NCBI RefSeq assembly: GCF_000220395.1
Contig: NW_004085923.1
Location: forward strand, 1 to 64,000
DNA: 64,000 nt
From: Ichthyophthirius multifiliis
Taxonomy: Eukaryota; Ciliophora; Oligohymenophorea; Hymenostomatida
Direction of reading: 5' to 3'
Position numbers and translations under genes: made by a program. Shown here in pieces: positions 40,380 to 52,522 of this stretch (positions are counted from its first letter, which is position 1; every line of letters starts with the position of its first letter). The notes beneath the pieces are model-generated. The model did not search any database, had not been told where the DNA came from, and saw nothing but the letters and a program-made list of their open reading frames with translations.

Positions 40380-40826
40380 AATTAAATCATTAAAAAAATA
40401 AAGACCATCTAAAGAAAATGCTTAAAATCGCGAAAAAGATTTGACCACAAATAAAACAATAAATCTGAAAAATACGTTTAGTAAAAAACTTAGAAAAATG
40501 ATTATTCAGTAAATTCTATTAAAGAATAATAGAGCCCGAAATAATAATCTAATATCCCAGCATCAAAAGAAATATAAAAACGAAAAAAGATTAGAGATTA
40601 CACACTAAAATGAAAAAGAATTTAAAAGAGAAAGATCTATGAGCAAATTAAAATAAGAATTTAGAGAAAGTTCTAGAAAAAGATAACTTGATAAAAAGTT
40701 TAAAGAAAACAGAGAAAAAAAAAAGATGATAAATAATAACTAAAGAGAACATTAAGTTAATAGAAGGTTCCAATCATCATAAAATTTTGCTATATTTCAG
40801 AACAAGTCATCAAAATGACAAACAAA
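40380..40826 (+). pseudogene. LINE ORF1-like basic region
   Basis: An open ciliate-code frame of about 148 codons, very rich in Lys, Arg, Gln and Asn (EKEFKRERSMSKLKQEFRES, RKRQLDKKFKENREKKK). It ends at TGA near 40824, just upstream of the endonuclease block. More frame-shifted sequence of similar type precedes it (NYAYARLYLVPQKISNLLQP at about 40155). No zinc knuckle was seen. Basic, possibly RNA-binding ORF1 product; assignment rests mainly on position. Confidence 0.45.
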
Positions 40827-41000
40827 CAAACAAAAATTAGTTATGTTTACAATATAAAAATAAAATAGATAACTAAATTAATAATCCTCAATTATAATAA
40901 AACCATAGATAATAATATATATATATATATACAAATAAAAATAGAATTCAGACAAATTTTAACATTAATAATAATACAAATAAAGTAACTAATTAAATAA

Positions 41001-41580
41001 AAATTTTAAGTACAAATATTAGATCCATTAATAATAAAGTTGAATTACTCTTGCACAAAGTAATATAATACTAAATTGATATAATCATTTTAACAGAAAG
41101 ATGTTTAAATTAAAATAAATTTGTTAATTTAAAACCCTATATTTCGTTTGATTATTTTAGAAACATAACTGAAAATTGAGGTGGAGTTTTTATATTAGTC
41201 TACCCATCATTATAAATTTAGAAATTAAAACTTAAATTTAAGAATTAAAAAGAGTTATTATTTATAATTAAAATAATTATTCTTTATTAATATTTGGAGT
41301 ATATTTGCCCAACTACTCATTAAAAGCATACTTAAGCTAGAATTTTTAGAAATAGAATAAATTATTAAACAATATACTTCCTCTTAAATATTAATATATG
41401 GAGGCTTTAATCTAGGACCAACCTAAATAAAAAAATTAAAAATAAGTTTTTATAAAAATATAATTTAGAAATATAATTGAATAAATAATTGTTAATAAAA
41501 ACTTAATATTTTAATCATTAGTTATTGAACTTATTGGAAATAGTGATCACAAAACAATAATATAAACAGTTAATTTAAAT
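41001..41580 (+). pseudogene. LINE APE-type endonuclease domain, broken
   Basis: Reads ILSTNIRSINNKVELLLHKV then YQIDIIILTERCLN, the N-terminal signature of LINE endonucleases (NIRS..NK, ..D...LTE.WLN). GGVFILVY, YGGFNLGP (normally GDFN) and GNSDHKTII (SDH motif) follow. A TGA interrupts it at about 41179, just before GGVF, and a frame change occurs before YGGFN. The catalytic order E...D/N...SDH is preserved, but the Asp of GDFN is Gly. This domain nicks target DNA in active elements. Confidence 0.8.
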
Positions 41581-42179
41581 TAATAAATTAAAAGAAAAAA
41601 AATATAAATTTATAATAAAAATATTGCAAAATAACTATTTTATTCATTACTCAACGAAAAATACCCTTGAAATTATATATATATATATATATAAATATGC
41701 TGTTTTATATAAATAATGTATAAAGAAAATTAACTAATTAGTTAATAGTAATAGTATTTATTATGATTTATTTTAAAAATCTACGACATGATAATAATAT
41801 ATCAAATAGAAAAAACAATTAAAATATTTTTCATGGTGTAATATGTAGGCATATTTTTCAGAATTTTTAAAAACTAACTAATCATAATAATTTTGGATTC
41901 AATGTAAAAAAAAAATTAATATAATAATAAAAAGAAAAAGTAATAACCGATAGATTGTCTATATACTTAAGAAAAAATACTATAAGGAGATTAATTAAAT
42001 GAATTTTTATTCTATTATTATATTTAACATTTTCAAAGTTAGTTGAGTAAGTAAAATTTATATTAAATTAATTTTCAAAATTGGAAATTTAATAATTTGC
42101 CTAAGTTCTCATTTAATATACCTATTTTGATAGAATTAATTTCCGATTATATACTTGTTGAAATAAAGGATAATTAATT

Positions 42180-43750
42180 AATGGAATAAGAAAGAAAATA
42201 ATTCATATAAAATCGTTTAAATTACATTTCAAATTAATAAAAATTTCGTATTCATTTAACTGGCAGATTAAATATAAGAGCAATAGCAATATCCTCTCCC
42301 ATTAAAAATTTTTTAGAACTATAATTGATTCAAAAATTATAATTATATATCTATAAAAATATATGAAAATCATAAACAGGTTTTGTTAGAAAATTAGGAA
42401 CAGAAGTTAATTTATATAAGCTGGGAATATAATGGAATATCCATAAATAATATGAAAAAAGTGGCATATTATTCATAGACTTTAAAAATGCGTTTGATTA
42501 TGTTCCTCATAAAATTCTTATAGATATAATTTAAAAAAATATATTTTTAATTAAGAGGAATTTAATCTATTCAAATTTATATTAAAAAATACTTATATAT
42601 AAATAGATAATAAATTATTTAGAATAACAAGAGGCGTACCCCAAGGTTCAATTTTAAGTCCTACACTATTTAATATTTTTATTGATATATTGTTTTCATA
42701 ACTACTATAAGAAAAAAATATTACGAGAAATAATAATTATTTATGTTCTTTTATGCTGATAACTTAGCGATTTTTTTAAAAAATTTATAATAGCTTTTTT
42801 TATAATTAAAAAATTAGAATAATGGTCAACAAACAATTTAATGATTATTAATAAAAAAAAATCAGGAATAATATTTATTAAAAAAAAAAATTAAATCAAT
42901 AAACAATTTCAACAATATCCAATTATTAAATCTTATAAACAACTAGGAGTTATAATAAATAAAAAATTCTCACTAAAAGAACACTTTTAAGAAATGAAAA
43001 AAATAATAAATATTGTATACTAAAAAATAAATTACTTAAATAATAAATGCATTAGTTTCGAAAGTAAAATTTTACTATGCAATATAATTAATTTCAGTAT
43101 ACTTAATTATGGAAGTGTTCTTTATTAATTTTTAAAAAATTCATATTAAGCATAATGGGAAAAATAAGTCTTTTAATCTTTTAAAAAAGCAATTGGGTTT
43201 AAAAAAAACGTAAAATATTAAATTATTGAACAACTAAATATAAAAATTTTAAATAAACAACATAAGTCATATAAAAAATTAAATTAATTCGATTAAAAAG
43301 AAATATTATGAAAAAAACAATAATACAACTTTATTAAAACAAATATAAATAATAGAAAAATAAAAAATAAAACTTAATAAATAAATAATACAGAAAAAAA
43401 AGTAAATATAGTTTTGATATTAACTGGAAAATAATAAAATAAATAAATTTATCTACTTCTTAATAAATACATAAATGCAAAATATATATATTATAGCAAA
43501 ACTTAATACAAATATAAACGTACATAAATAAAATATTATTATATAAAAAAAAAATTAAATAAATAAATCATAGAATTATTTAAATTATACGAAAATCAAG
43601 ACAAGTATATGTTATTTGAGGTTTAAAATTTATTAATTAAAAATTTTAAAATGAATTAAGATATAATGAAAAATGGTAGATTAAAAAATTAAGGAATTGA
43701 AAAAAAAATTATTCTGAATGGATATTTATAATTATATTTTCAAAATATAA
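42180..43750 (+). pseudogene. LINE reverse transcriptase, broken
   Basis: Motifs in order: QTGFVRKLGTEVNLYKL; LFIDFKNAFDYVPHKILI (palm Asp); RITRGVPQGSILSPTLFNIF; and YADNLAIFL (the catalytic YADD box with Asn in place of the second Asp). One-base slips occur between these blocks, for example in the T run before YADN (~42757), and TGA codons occur (~42364). The C-terminal part reads LPIIKSYKQLGVIINKK-type LINE thumb sequence, then K/N-rich. The second catalytic Asp is lost, so the copy should be inactive. Confidence 0.85.
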
Positions 43751-43900
43751 AAAAAATAAAATAAAATTTGAAAAAGAGAAAAATAAAAAAAAAAAAATAA
43801 GAAAAATAATAAAAAGAAAAATAAATATAGAATAAATTAAAATAAATAATAAAAAAAAAAATATGTAATAAATAAAAAAAATTCTACATATTACATATTA

Positions 43901-43967
43901 TATATAAATAAATAAAATAAAAAAAAAATTATAAAAAATATAATTCAAAAAATTAATAAATATTTAT

Positions 43968-44004
<37 letters not shown>

Positions 44005-44604
44005 AATATTTATTTATTTATTTATTTATTCTTTTATTTATTTATTTATTTATTTATATATATATAAAACTAATATTTGAATAAATACTAAATAATTAGA
44101 TAATATTTTAATAAAATAAAAATATGATTTATTGAATATGGTTAAAAAAAGATGTATATAAAAAATTTAAGAAGGATTATTAAAAAATTTTAAAAATCAA
44201 GTGGAAAGTATTTTAAGAATACTATAAAAGATTATTAATATTATCTTATTATACCTTATTATAAAATAAAATGAATAAATAAGAAAATTACTTTTTTATG
44301 AGTTCTTATTTAAATATTGTAGTATTTGCTTATAATTATTATAATTTTGAAAAACTCTTCTTTAATTTTATACATAAAATAATTGAAATTTCAGAAAATT
44401 ATTAAAAATTACTTGTTATACTCAGTTTATAAGTTAATATTTCGAATAATATCTATATAATTGTTGTTTTTACGATTTTTTTTTATATTTTAATTAAAAA
44501 CAAATTAATATATAAATATAAATAAATAGTTATTTTACATATAAACATTATTTTATATTTAATTATAATTAATATATTTATTTAGTATTTAATTTTTAAA
44601 AACT
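43901..44604. other. Spacer with (ATTT)n tract
   Basis: Follows the LINE tail. TA repeats at 43966-44003, then ATTT repeats at about 44007-44056 with one TTC. No coding signal was recognised. Confidence 0.6.
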
Positions 44605-46305
44605 TCAGATTTATTCTTCTACATAAATGCAAGGAAAATATCCGATTTTATTATTGCACATACCTATCCAAAATCCATTTTTTGTTTTTTTTAGAACTTA
44701 AATTTTATCGCCTTACTTAAATTTTAAATCACTTTCCTTATTTTTTTGTAAATAAAAAAAAAATATAAATACTTTTTAAGTTATATAATCTAATTTTGCA
44801 ACTAAATATTTTTATTCTTCATTTATTAAATTTATTTAGTTTTTATTTGGACAGTTGTTTTCTTTTTCTTTTATTAAAGGCTTTTTAATATCTATATCAT
44901 ATATTTTACATCTGTTTTCTTCTTAATTTTAATTTGTATCTTAAAATATTGCAAATGAAGTTGATTTAGAAAACTAAAGTTTTTCTTCATTAATTTTTTC
45001 TATTTCTATGTTATTTTATTCTGTGTTTATATTATAAATATAATATTAAGATTAATTTATTTATAAAAGTATATAATTGCATTATATTTAAAATACTTTT
45101 TAATTATTTATTTTCCTCATTTTCTGTAGAAAATATATGTATTTTATCATTATCTGCATTTAAATTAATTATAAATAAATAAAACTTTAAAAAAATATAA
45201 TTTTAATTTACTATCTTGTTCAGATTTTATTTATCTGTTTTTAGAAGGAATATATTCTAATTTATGAATTATAAAATTGATTAATATTAATATTAATTTT
45301 ATAATAAAATTTACCTATTTCTTCATTATCTTCTTATGTATTTTAAGTTAAAAACTTAAAAATGCTATTATTTTATTATTATTAGTTATTATTAACGGCA
45401 AGAATATTTTTTTACATTTCATTTTAGAAAAAGTTATTATTTGGAAATTATTTTATACTTTTTTAAAATTAATCACTTTATTTAGGCATATTACAATTAT
45501 TATTATTATTGTTTTTTCTTACAATGTTTAATTCTTTTATAACTGGATTTAATAAATTAATACTATTTTCCAAACATTTCAAAGCTTTATCATTTGGGTT
45601 TTCTTTGAAATTTATTTTTTACATAAAATATATATATATATATATATATTATAATACCATAAGACTTTTCATCAAAAGAAAAGCTATTATTTTAATAATT
45701 AGAATTCGATAGAATATCATGTTATTCAAATAAAATAAAAATAATTTCTTTAATTTTCTTTTTATAATCATCTATTTATTAATCTTTTTAAATAATTTTT
45801 TTTTCGAGTTATTAATTAACTTTTTTTTCATTTTAATAAATTTGTTAAATGCTTTTAAACTTTTAAATTTAGTCTTAAAATTTAATTAATTCGTTTTGAT
45901 AGTTTTATTAAGTTTGAATTAAATTGTATTATATTTATTAATTTTCTTGTTGTTAAAAATTAGATTTTTTTTTAACTTCATTTATTTCATTTAAAAGAGT
46001 TTTTACTTTTTCTTTTAATTAATTGTTTTCTTAAATATAATAATTTTGATTATAATTAATCATGTTTTCAATAATTTTATTTGCAAAATTATCTTAAATT
46101 TAGCAATTTGTGTTTGTACTAGATCTTTGTTATTTGTTTTCAGTATAATTTGTAGATAAGCTTCTTTAATGTTTTTAATAATAAAGAGGATTATTGCTTT
46201 CTTATTATTTTAACTGAATTTTTTCTTAACTAAACTTTTCTAATGACATTGTATGTTTAGTTATTGGTTTTTGAAAATATTACTAACTATTATTATTATT
46301 ATAGA

Positions 46306-46345
<40 letters not shown>

Positions 46346-46579
46346 TATATTATTACTATTATTATTGATATTATTACATTTATTAATATTATTATTGATA
46401 TTATTACATTTATTAATATTATTCTTTGGATATTTTGGCTTGGATATATCTTTTTTGTGTATTGATTGTTATTTTGTCTAAATATTTGGTGAAAGCCTTA
46501 TGTAATTATTATTTATCTTATTTGAAAATATTCCTTGTTTTAAATTTGCTTTAGGTATTTCATTTTTTTATTTATTCAT
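44605..46579 (-). CDS. Coiled-coil protein with C-terminal SH3 domain
   Basis: Starts MNKQKNEIPKANLKQGIFSN, passes an Asn-rich region from ATT-type repeats (with a duplicated INKCNNINNN), then a long coil (ENNQLKEKVKTLLNEINEVK onward), and ends in an SH3 domain. The SH3 has YLVAKLDYITQKESDLKFKQ (ALYDY equivalent is AKLDY), GDKIQVLKKTKNGFWIGM (conserved WxG) and NKIGYFPCIYVEE (GxxP..YV), then TGA at 44605-44607. Introns: 44737-44772 (36 nt, inside the SH3), about 45636-45665, about 45255-45320 and further small ones near 45040-45200. SH3 domains bind proline-rich peptides, so this is likely a scaffold in endocytosis or the cytoskeleton (inference). The ATG at 46249 is an internal Met. Confidence 0.75.
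46285..46425 (+). repeat. ATT-type repeats with a duplicated ~33 bp segment
   Basis: An (ATT)n core at about 46290-46342, followed by two copies of ATTGATATTATTACATTTAT spaced 33 bp apart. On the minus strand in the SH3 gene frame these give Asn runs and the repeated INKCNNINNN. Part of coding sequence. Confidence 0.75.
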
Positions 46580-46961
46580 TTAATATTTTTGTTATTATGA
46601 TTTTAAATGAATTTTTTTTGATTGAATAACTTTTTATAAATATATTTTTTTTAACAGAAAAATATATATTATTATGTTTTATTATTTTTAAATAGCTTAA
46701 TTTTTTTTTTTAATTAATTTTATTAAATAAATATATATAATTAAATTAAACTAATAAATAAATCTATAAATAAAATTTTTTTATATTCTTTTTTTTAAAA
46801 AAAATAAATGTATTAAATCATATTTATTAAAAAAAGATTAAAATGTTTTTTATTTTACAATTAAAAAGAAATTCAAATACATATTTATAAAATTAAAATA
46901 AATAAATTTAAAAAATAATAATAAAATAACTAAATAAAGAAAAAGTAAAGTTCATAATTGT
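46580..46961. other. Spacer, no gene seen
   Basis: A/T-only; upstream of the SH3 gene and downstream of the importin-like gene, both on minus. No motif. Confidence 0.5.
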
Positions 46962-48445
46962 TCAATTTCTTTATAAAGTATTTAAAATTTCACCTGCCAA
47001 TTCACAAATTTAATTTTCTTAACTCAAGCTTAGGTTTTCAATCAATCCTAAGAAAATCTAAGAACTTAAAACTTACTAAATAAATTCGAAAACCTAATTT
47101 TATATTAAACAAACAATCGATTTAAGGCATTTCTATACTAAATTTAAATCATCGTTTTATAGAATATTAAAAAAAACCTTTACTGAATTCAAGTTTTTAA
47201 TAAATATCATTTATTATTAAAAACTTGCAAAAATAAGGCTTTAACAAATCACTTTTTAAGCTAAAATACCGATTTCCTAATTAAAACAATTCTATAAAAT
47301 TTATTCGAAAATAAAAAAAACTCAAAGAAAATTTCGTCGAAAAACTCATTTTTTTTACACATAAAAAACAAATACAAAATATTCAATATTTCCCTTTTTT
47401 CTTCCCAAAATGTTTCATTATTTGAAAAATAATTTTTTATATTTTCCAAAAAAACGCCTTTTCCTTAAATATTAAATACATATTCTGCTTAGTTATCAGT
47501 GAATTTAAAATAAAAAGATAATGTATTTAATGCTCCAACTCTAATTTCTTTACAAAAACCATTTCCAAAAGTTCCAAAAGAATGCAATTTTTCAAATACA
47601 TCTCTATATTAAAGCATTAAAGCTATAGAAAGAGGATCTTTATATTCTGGAATTACTTAAAGTATTTTAAAACCATCTAAAATAGCTTCAGTATTGGCTA
47701 AAGGATTTAAAAAAAGACAAGAAAATAATTAAAAAAGCTATTGTTTTTCTTCTTCTGCCACTGAAGGTTTCCCTACAATAAAGTTTTTAAGAAAAAACAT
47801 TGTATAAATGATAAAATCTTCATCTATTTATGTGCATTTTTAGAAAAAACTTTCCGAAGAAATTTCCTTTAAAATTCCTTACTGAATCAATCTAAGTTTA
47901 TTTTCAAAATTTTCGGAAATAAAGTTACCAAAAAGACGCAAAATTTCACTTAAGATTTGTGTATTGATATTTTAAAAGAATATTTGGGAAATTTCACTGA
48001 TTAATTCTTCTTCCTCTTATGTTTTATTATATAGTTCAACTATTTCTTTTTAGCAATATATATTTCCAATTATTATTATAATTTCCTTTAATGTTTGATT
48101 TTCGTTTTAATTGTTGTTATTTTTAATTTCTTATAAAATTTTACTCAATATATTTAATAAGTTAATGTACTGATGTTCTTCTTGTTTTTATATTTAGATT
48201 TTATCTTGAATTATGTATGTTATTTGAATTCGAAGTTATTTTAGCTTTTATTAAATGACTAATTAAGGGCTTTTCATTGAATCAAAAAGCTACTGAATAT
48301 ATAAAGATATTGGAATTTATTTTTCTTCTTAGATTTATTGCATTCCATATAGGTTCATACGCTTCTTGTTTATTTGACGGCTTATGGTTTTTTTACGAAT
48401 TTCTTAACGATGTTGATCTTTTGCGTTATTTATTTTACTTTTAAA
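46962..48445 (-). CDS. Importin-alpha-like armadillo protein (tentative)
   Basis: The N-terminal part reads DQHRQEIRKKTISRQINKKR, a basic helix like an importin-beta-binding (IBB) domain. About 400 residues of short hydrophobic helices follow (LFDSMKSPQLVIQQKLKQLR, IGNIYCQKEIVELYN, EILRLFGNFISENF, RVGALNTLSFYFKF), as in ARM/HEAT solenoids. Two one-base slips in T runs (minus strand), at about 47262-47265 and 47169-47176, are needed to reach the C-terminus SIVCLIQNQVFEFIQQVLSS...AGEILNTLQRN, TGA. Without them the protein ends at 47249. The start is unresolved: no ATG in frame before a long A run, so a short 5' exon may be missing. If correct, it would carry nuclear-localisation-signal cargo into the nuclei. 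Divergent from textbook importin alpha. Confidence 0.5.
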
Positions 48446-48558
48446 AATTAATATTTCCCTTTGGTTTTTTTTTTTTTTTTTTTTTCTTTTTTTTTTTTTG
48501 TATTAATAAGGATGCAAATTTTATAAAATATATATTTTTTTTTGGTACGAAATTTTAT

Positions 48559-48605
<47 letters not shown>

Positions 48606-48653
48606 TTATATATATATACTCTAAAATTAAAAAATAAATAAAATAATATAACA
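48446..48653. promoter_or_regulatory. Bidirectional spacer with poly-A/T and TA tracts
   Basis: About 200 bp between divergently read genes. It has T/A runs at 48467-48498 and 48559-48574 and a TA tract at 48575-48618. Likely holds both promoters; no specific element named. Confidence 0.45.
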
Positions 48654-51600
48654 ATGGAATATATGTCCATTTTAGGTACTTCTGATTTTTCAGGAGCCAC
48701 GCCAACAGTATAACAAGAAGGGAACACAAATAATAACAATAGTTAAAACACTTAAGTTGTATTTGTATTAAGATATCCTACATATATTGAGGTTTTTTTT
48801 TAAAAAAAAATTAATAATAATAATATAACTACTTTATCAAATGAAAAAAGATATAATTGAAATCTAAGTAAAACACAAAGCATGATAAAAAGTTAATAAT
48901 AGAGAAAAATTCTAAAATATATGAAACAGGTTTAATTGAAAAAAAAAAATATATAAAAAAAAAATTAATCAGATATAACAAAAAAACATGAATATGAAAA
49001 ACCAATAGAAATCTTAAAATTCTCTGCTTTTTTAGGAATCTAATATATATTGGATATACCATTTTTATTATTAGCCGAAGAAGTAAATCATATATGTTCT
49101 ATCTAAAGGCATGACATATTTGAGATTAATAAATTAGCTTTTGTTCCGTTTGAGAAAGCTCGTAACATATTTAAATCTGATAATGGCAAAGAAACTGAAG
49201 TTGGGAAAGAAATATTGAATCAAATAAAAAACATCAGAAAATTGTTTTAAGAAGGCTATTATTTTTCATATACATTAGACCTAAGTTTATCAAGATAAAG
49301 GCAAAATGAACAATAGGATTTCCGTTTTTGTTGGAATTCATATTTATGTAAAGATATAATTGCAAATAAATTATCTAATGCGTGGTCAATACCTTTAATT
49401 TAAGGATATGTAGGTTACTTTAACGTTTATTTATAGGGTAAAAAATTAGACTTCTATTTAATTGCAAGACGTTCATGCAAAAAAGCTGGGACGAGATATA
49501 ATTCGAGAGGTATTGATGACGAAGGAAATGTAGCAAACTATACTGAGATTGAATAAATATTCTTTTATAATTAATATTGCGTTTCATATACTTAAATAAG
49601 AGGTTCTGTGCCTTCTTTTTGGGGATAAACAGGAATTACAGCCTAATGTTAACTAACAAAGAATTTCGAATAAGCTAATTAGGCTTTTTTAAAGCATTTC
49701 GAAGATTTAAAAAAAAGTATTAAAGAATTCTTTGTATAAATTTAATGAAAAAGCATAGTGATGGTGAATAACTATTAACTGATATATATGAAAAACATAT
49801 TTTACACAATAATTTACGTAAATAATATATTTTCATATAGATATATATATACACTTGTTTATATTATTATTTATTTATTTTTTTATAAAAAAAAAAAATC
49901 TCAATATATCTATCATTATTAATTAAAATTAACTAAACCATTTTTTTTAATTGAAAATATTTTTTCCAATAATAATAAAAATTTATTTAAACGAGAAATA
50001 TTAGTTAATTGTTAATAGTGTTTTTAGTGTTTTATGAAAAAATAAAAAAAAATATTATAAAAAATAAAATATTAAAAAGTAATATATAAATAAATAAAGC
50101 TTTTGTTAAATATAAATTCTTTGATTTTCATGAACATTGTAAACATTAAAAATACGAAAATGTAAATCCTTTAATATAAGAATTAAGTAAAATGAATAAA
50201 AACCTTCTTTTTTTTGCCGAAAATACAATCACTGGTAATATTTTAGTTCAATAATAAGGAATTGTAAGGACTAATTGCCTTGATTGTTTAGATAGGACTA
50301 ATGTTTTATAAACAAAAATAGCATTAGACATTCTTGATTTTTAACTTAATTATTTGGGAGTTAATTTATAAGGTATTTTTTTTATATAAAAAAAATAAAA
50401 AAAAAAAAAATTAAATAAAATAATTTAAAAGATTAATTTGGAGAAGAATCCTTGAAACATATAGATAATAATAATATAAAATAAAATCATCCTTTTATGA
50501 CCAAATTTAAATGTCTTTGGGCTGATTTAGGAGACATGATATCAAAACATTACACAGGTACTGGTTCTACACATACAGATGTAACCAAAAAAGGTAAAAG
50601 GGATTTTGCAGGTCTTCTTTAACATGGATATAAAAGTATTTCACGCTTTTATTTATAAAACTTTGAGGATAATATTAAATAGGATGCAATAGATTTAGTT
50701 GTAGGATAACATACTTAAAAAAATGAGTTCGATGAAAATATAGAAAATGAACTTACTAAAAAATAAGAACAATTTTGCAATTTTTCTTAGTTTTAATTAT
50801 TGGTTTTAACCTGGAATTTGTAAGGAAATGAACTTAGTTAAGAATGTATTAAAGATCTTTTAAATTTTAAAGAATAAGTAGATATTTTAGTTATTGGTCT
50901 TTAAGAAATTATCCCTTAAAATATAAAAAATAATGAACCTTAAGTTAAAAAAATAGTATTACTTATTTAGAGATTTTTAAATAATTATTCCTTAGTTTCA
51001 TATAAGGATTTATTTGGAAATCTGAGTTTAATTTTTGCAAAAAATAATATTAAAGAAAAAGTATAAAAAATAAATGAAAAAACTATCAAATTATCCTATA
51101 ATAAAGTATTATTTTAAATTTATATGATATTATATATATAAAATAAAAATACATATAAAAAGGGATGTGTTATCAGTCAATTTTAAGTTGATGATACTGT
51201 TTTATGTTTTTTAAATGTACATCTAGAGTAAGGGTCTATATAAACAAAATTATAATATATTCGTGAAATTCATGATTATATTAAATTGTCAAAAGAAGAA
51301 AACAGTCCTCTTGTTGATTTTAAATTTTTCTTTGGAGATATGGGTTTTGGAAATAGTATTTCTATATTGGATATTAATAAGTTATTATAAGAGTTTGATT
51401 TATTAAAAAATAATAAAATGGAAGAATAAGCTGTTAAGATTATAGCAAAAATTTTTTAAAATGATATTTTTGAATAATAAAAAAAAAATAGTGATATTCT
51501 ATCTAAATATTAAGAATAAGCAGTAACTTTTTAACCAAATTTTAAATATTTTGTTAATAAATAAAAATATGATTTTGATATAATTCCATTTTGGTATTTT

Positions 51601-52012
51601 TTGTTTTTTTTAATTTATTAAATATTAATATTCTATAATCTTTTATAAAAATAAATGGAAGGTGTGATAGAATATTATTTTAATAAAGAATTCAAGATTC
51701 ATGTATAGCCTAAAATTATGATTTTATTGAAGTTTCTATTTCATAACATAGGTAGTTACTTCCAAATATAGATAAAATTATATATATATATTATTTATAA
51801 AAGACCTGTTTTTGCTAATTTTATAATTAAAGTTCGCAAAATTGATTATGAAAAGAAAGAAAAGACTTTGAATAAAATTTTTTAAGTATAAAGCTATATA
51901 TAGTTTTCATATTAATAAAAAAAATTTAAAAACATAGGAATTAAATAAAATTACAGAAACATTAGAAAACGAAGAAATTAGTATTTTATAAAATAAAGTA
52001 AAATAAAATTGA
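48654..52012 (+). CDS. Synaptojanin-type phosphoinositide phosphatase (SAC + 5-phosphatase)
   Basis: Removes phosphates from inositol lipids, typically at endocytic membranes. The SAC domain has RRSCKKAGTRYNSRGIDDEG, SYTQIRGSVPSFWG, YKFFDFHEHC and the active site RTNCLDCLDRTN. The link is WADLGDMISKHYTGTGSTHTD. The 5-phosphatase domain has LTWNLQGNEL, VIGLQEIIP, NKGCVISQF, FFGDMGFGN, IPFWCDRILF and SQHRPVFANF, where the family has SDHRPV. Introns: 48792-48868, 48930-48972, 49818-50099, 50373-50431, 51106-51162, 51594-51661 (splits the Trp codon of PFWCDR), 51752-51803 and 51886-51937. Eight introns leave a frame one base short, fixed by one more A in the A8 run at 49709-49716. No proline-rich tail was seen, unlike animal synaptojanin. 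Confidence 0.92.
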
Positions 52013-52522
52013 AAATTAAAAAATATTATTATATGATAATAAGTTATTATCATTATTTTAATTTAAATAAATAAAATTTTATCTATTGTTATTTTTTGTT
52101 AAAAATTAGATATTTATTTTATTTAATATAAAAATAAAATAATATAATTAAAATAATTATAATAAATATTTCAATTATAAATATATATATATATATTTAT
52201 TTAAAATATATATAAATATATATATATTTTATATATGTATATTCATTTATTTATATATATATTTTTATTATATAATATTTTTTAAATAAAATCTGTTTGA
52301 TTGTATACTTTTTTTATTTTATTTTTTTAAACTTATAATAAATTTATCCTTTAATAATTTAATACAAAAAAATTTTAAGATCAAAAAATAATTTTTTTAA
52401 AGGATAAGAAATAAAATATGTTTTTAATTATATAGTACATTTAAATAAATTTTATTAATTTATAACTCAAATTCAATTATATTTCAAAAAAAAAAATATA
52501 TATATATAGAAGAAAGGAAAAA
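52013..52522. other. Spacer, no gene seen
   Basis: A/T-rich, with TA tracts at 52180-52260 and T runs. Upstream region of the PH-domain gene. Confidence 0.5.

Larger units (their letters stand above)
40120..43900 (+). mobile_element. Decayed non-LTR (LINE) retrotransposon
   Basis: Three blocks lie in the order expected for a LINE: a basic ORF1-like block, an APE-type endonuclease and a reverse transcriptase with its downstream region, ending in an A-rich tail. Reading frames are broken by TGA codons and one-base slips. No long terminal repeats were seen. Boundaries are approximate; target-site duplications cannot be picked out in this A/T background. Base composition is similar to the host, so it has been here long enough to drift or comes from an equally A/T-rich genome. 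Confidence 0.85.
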
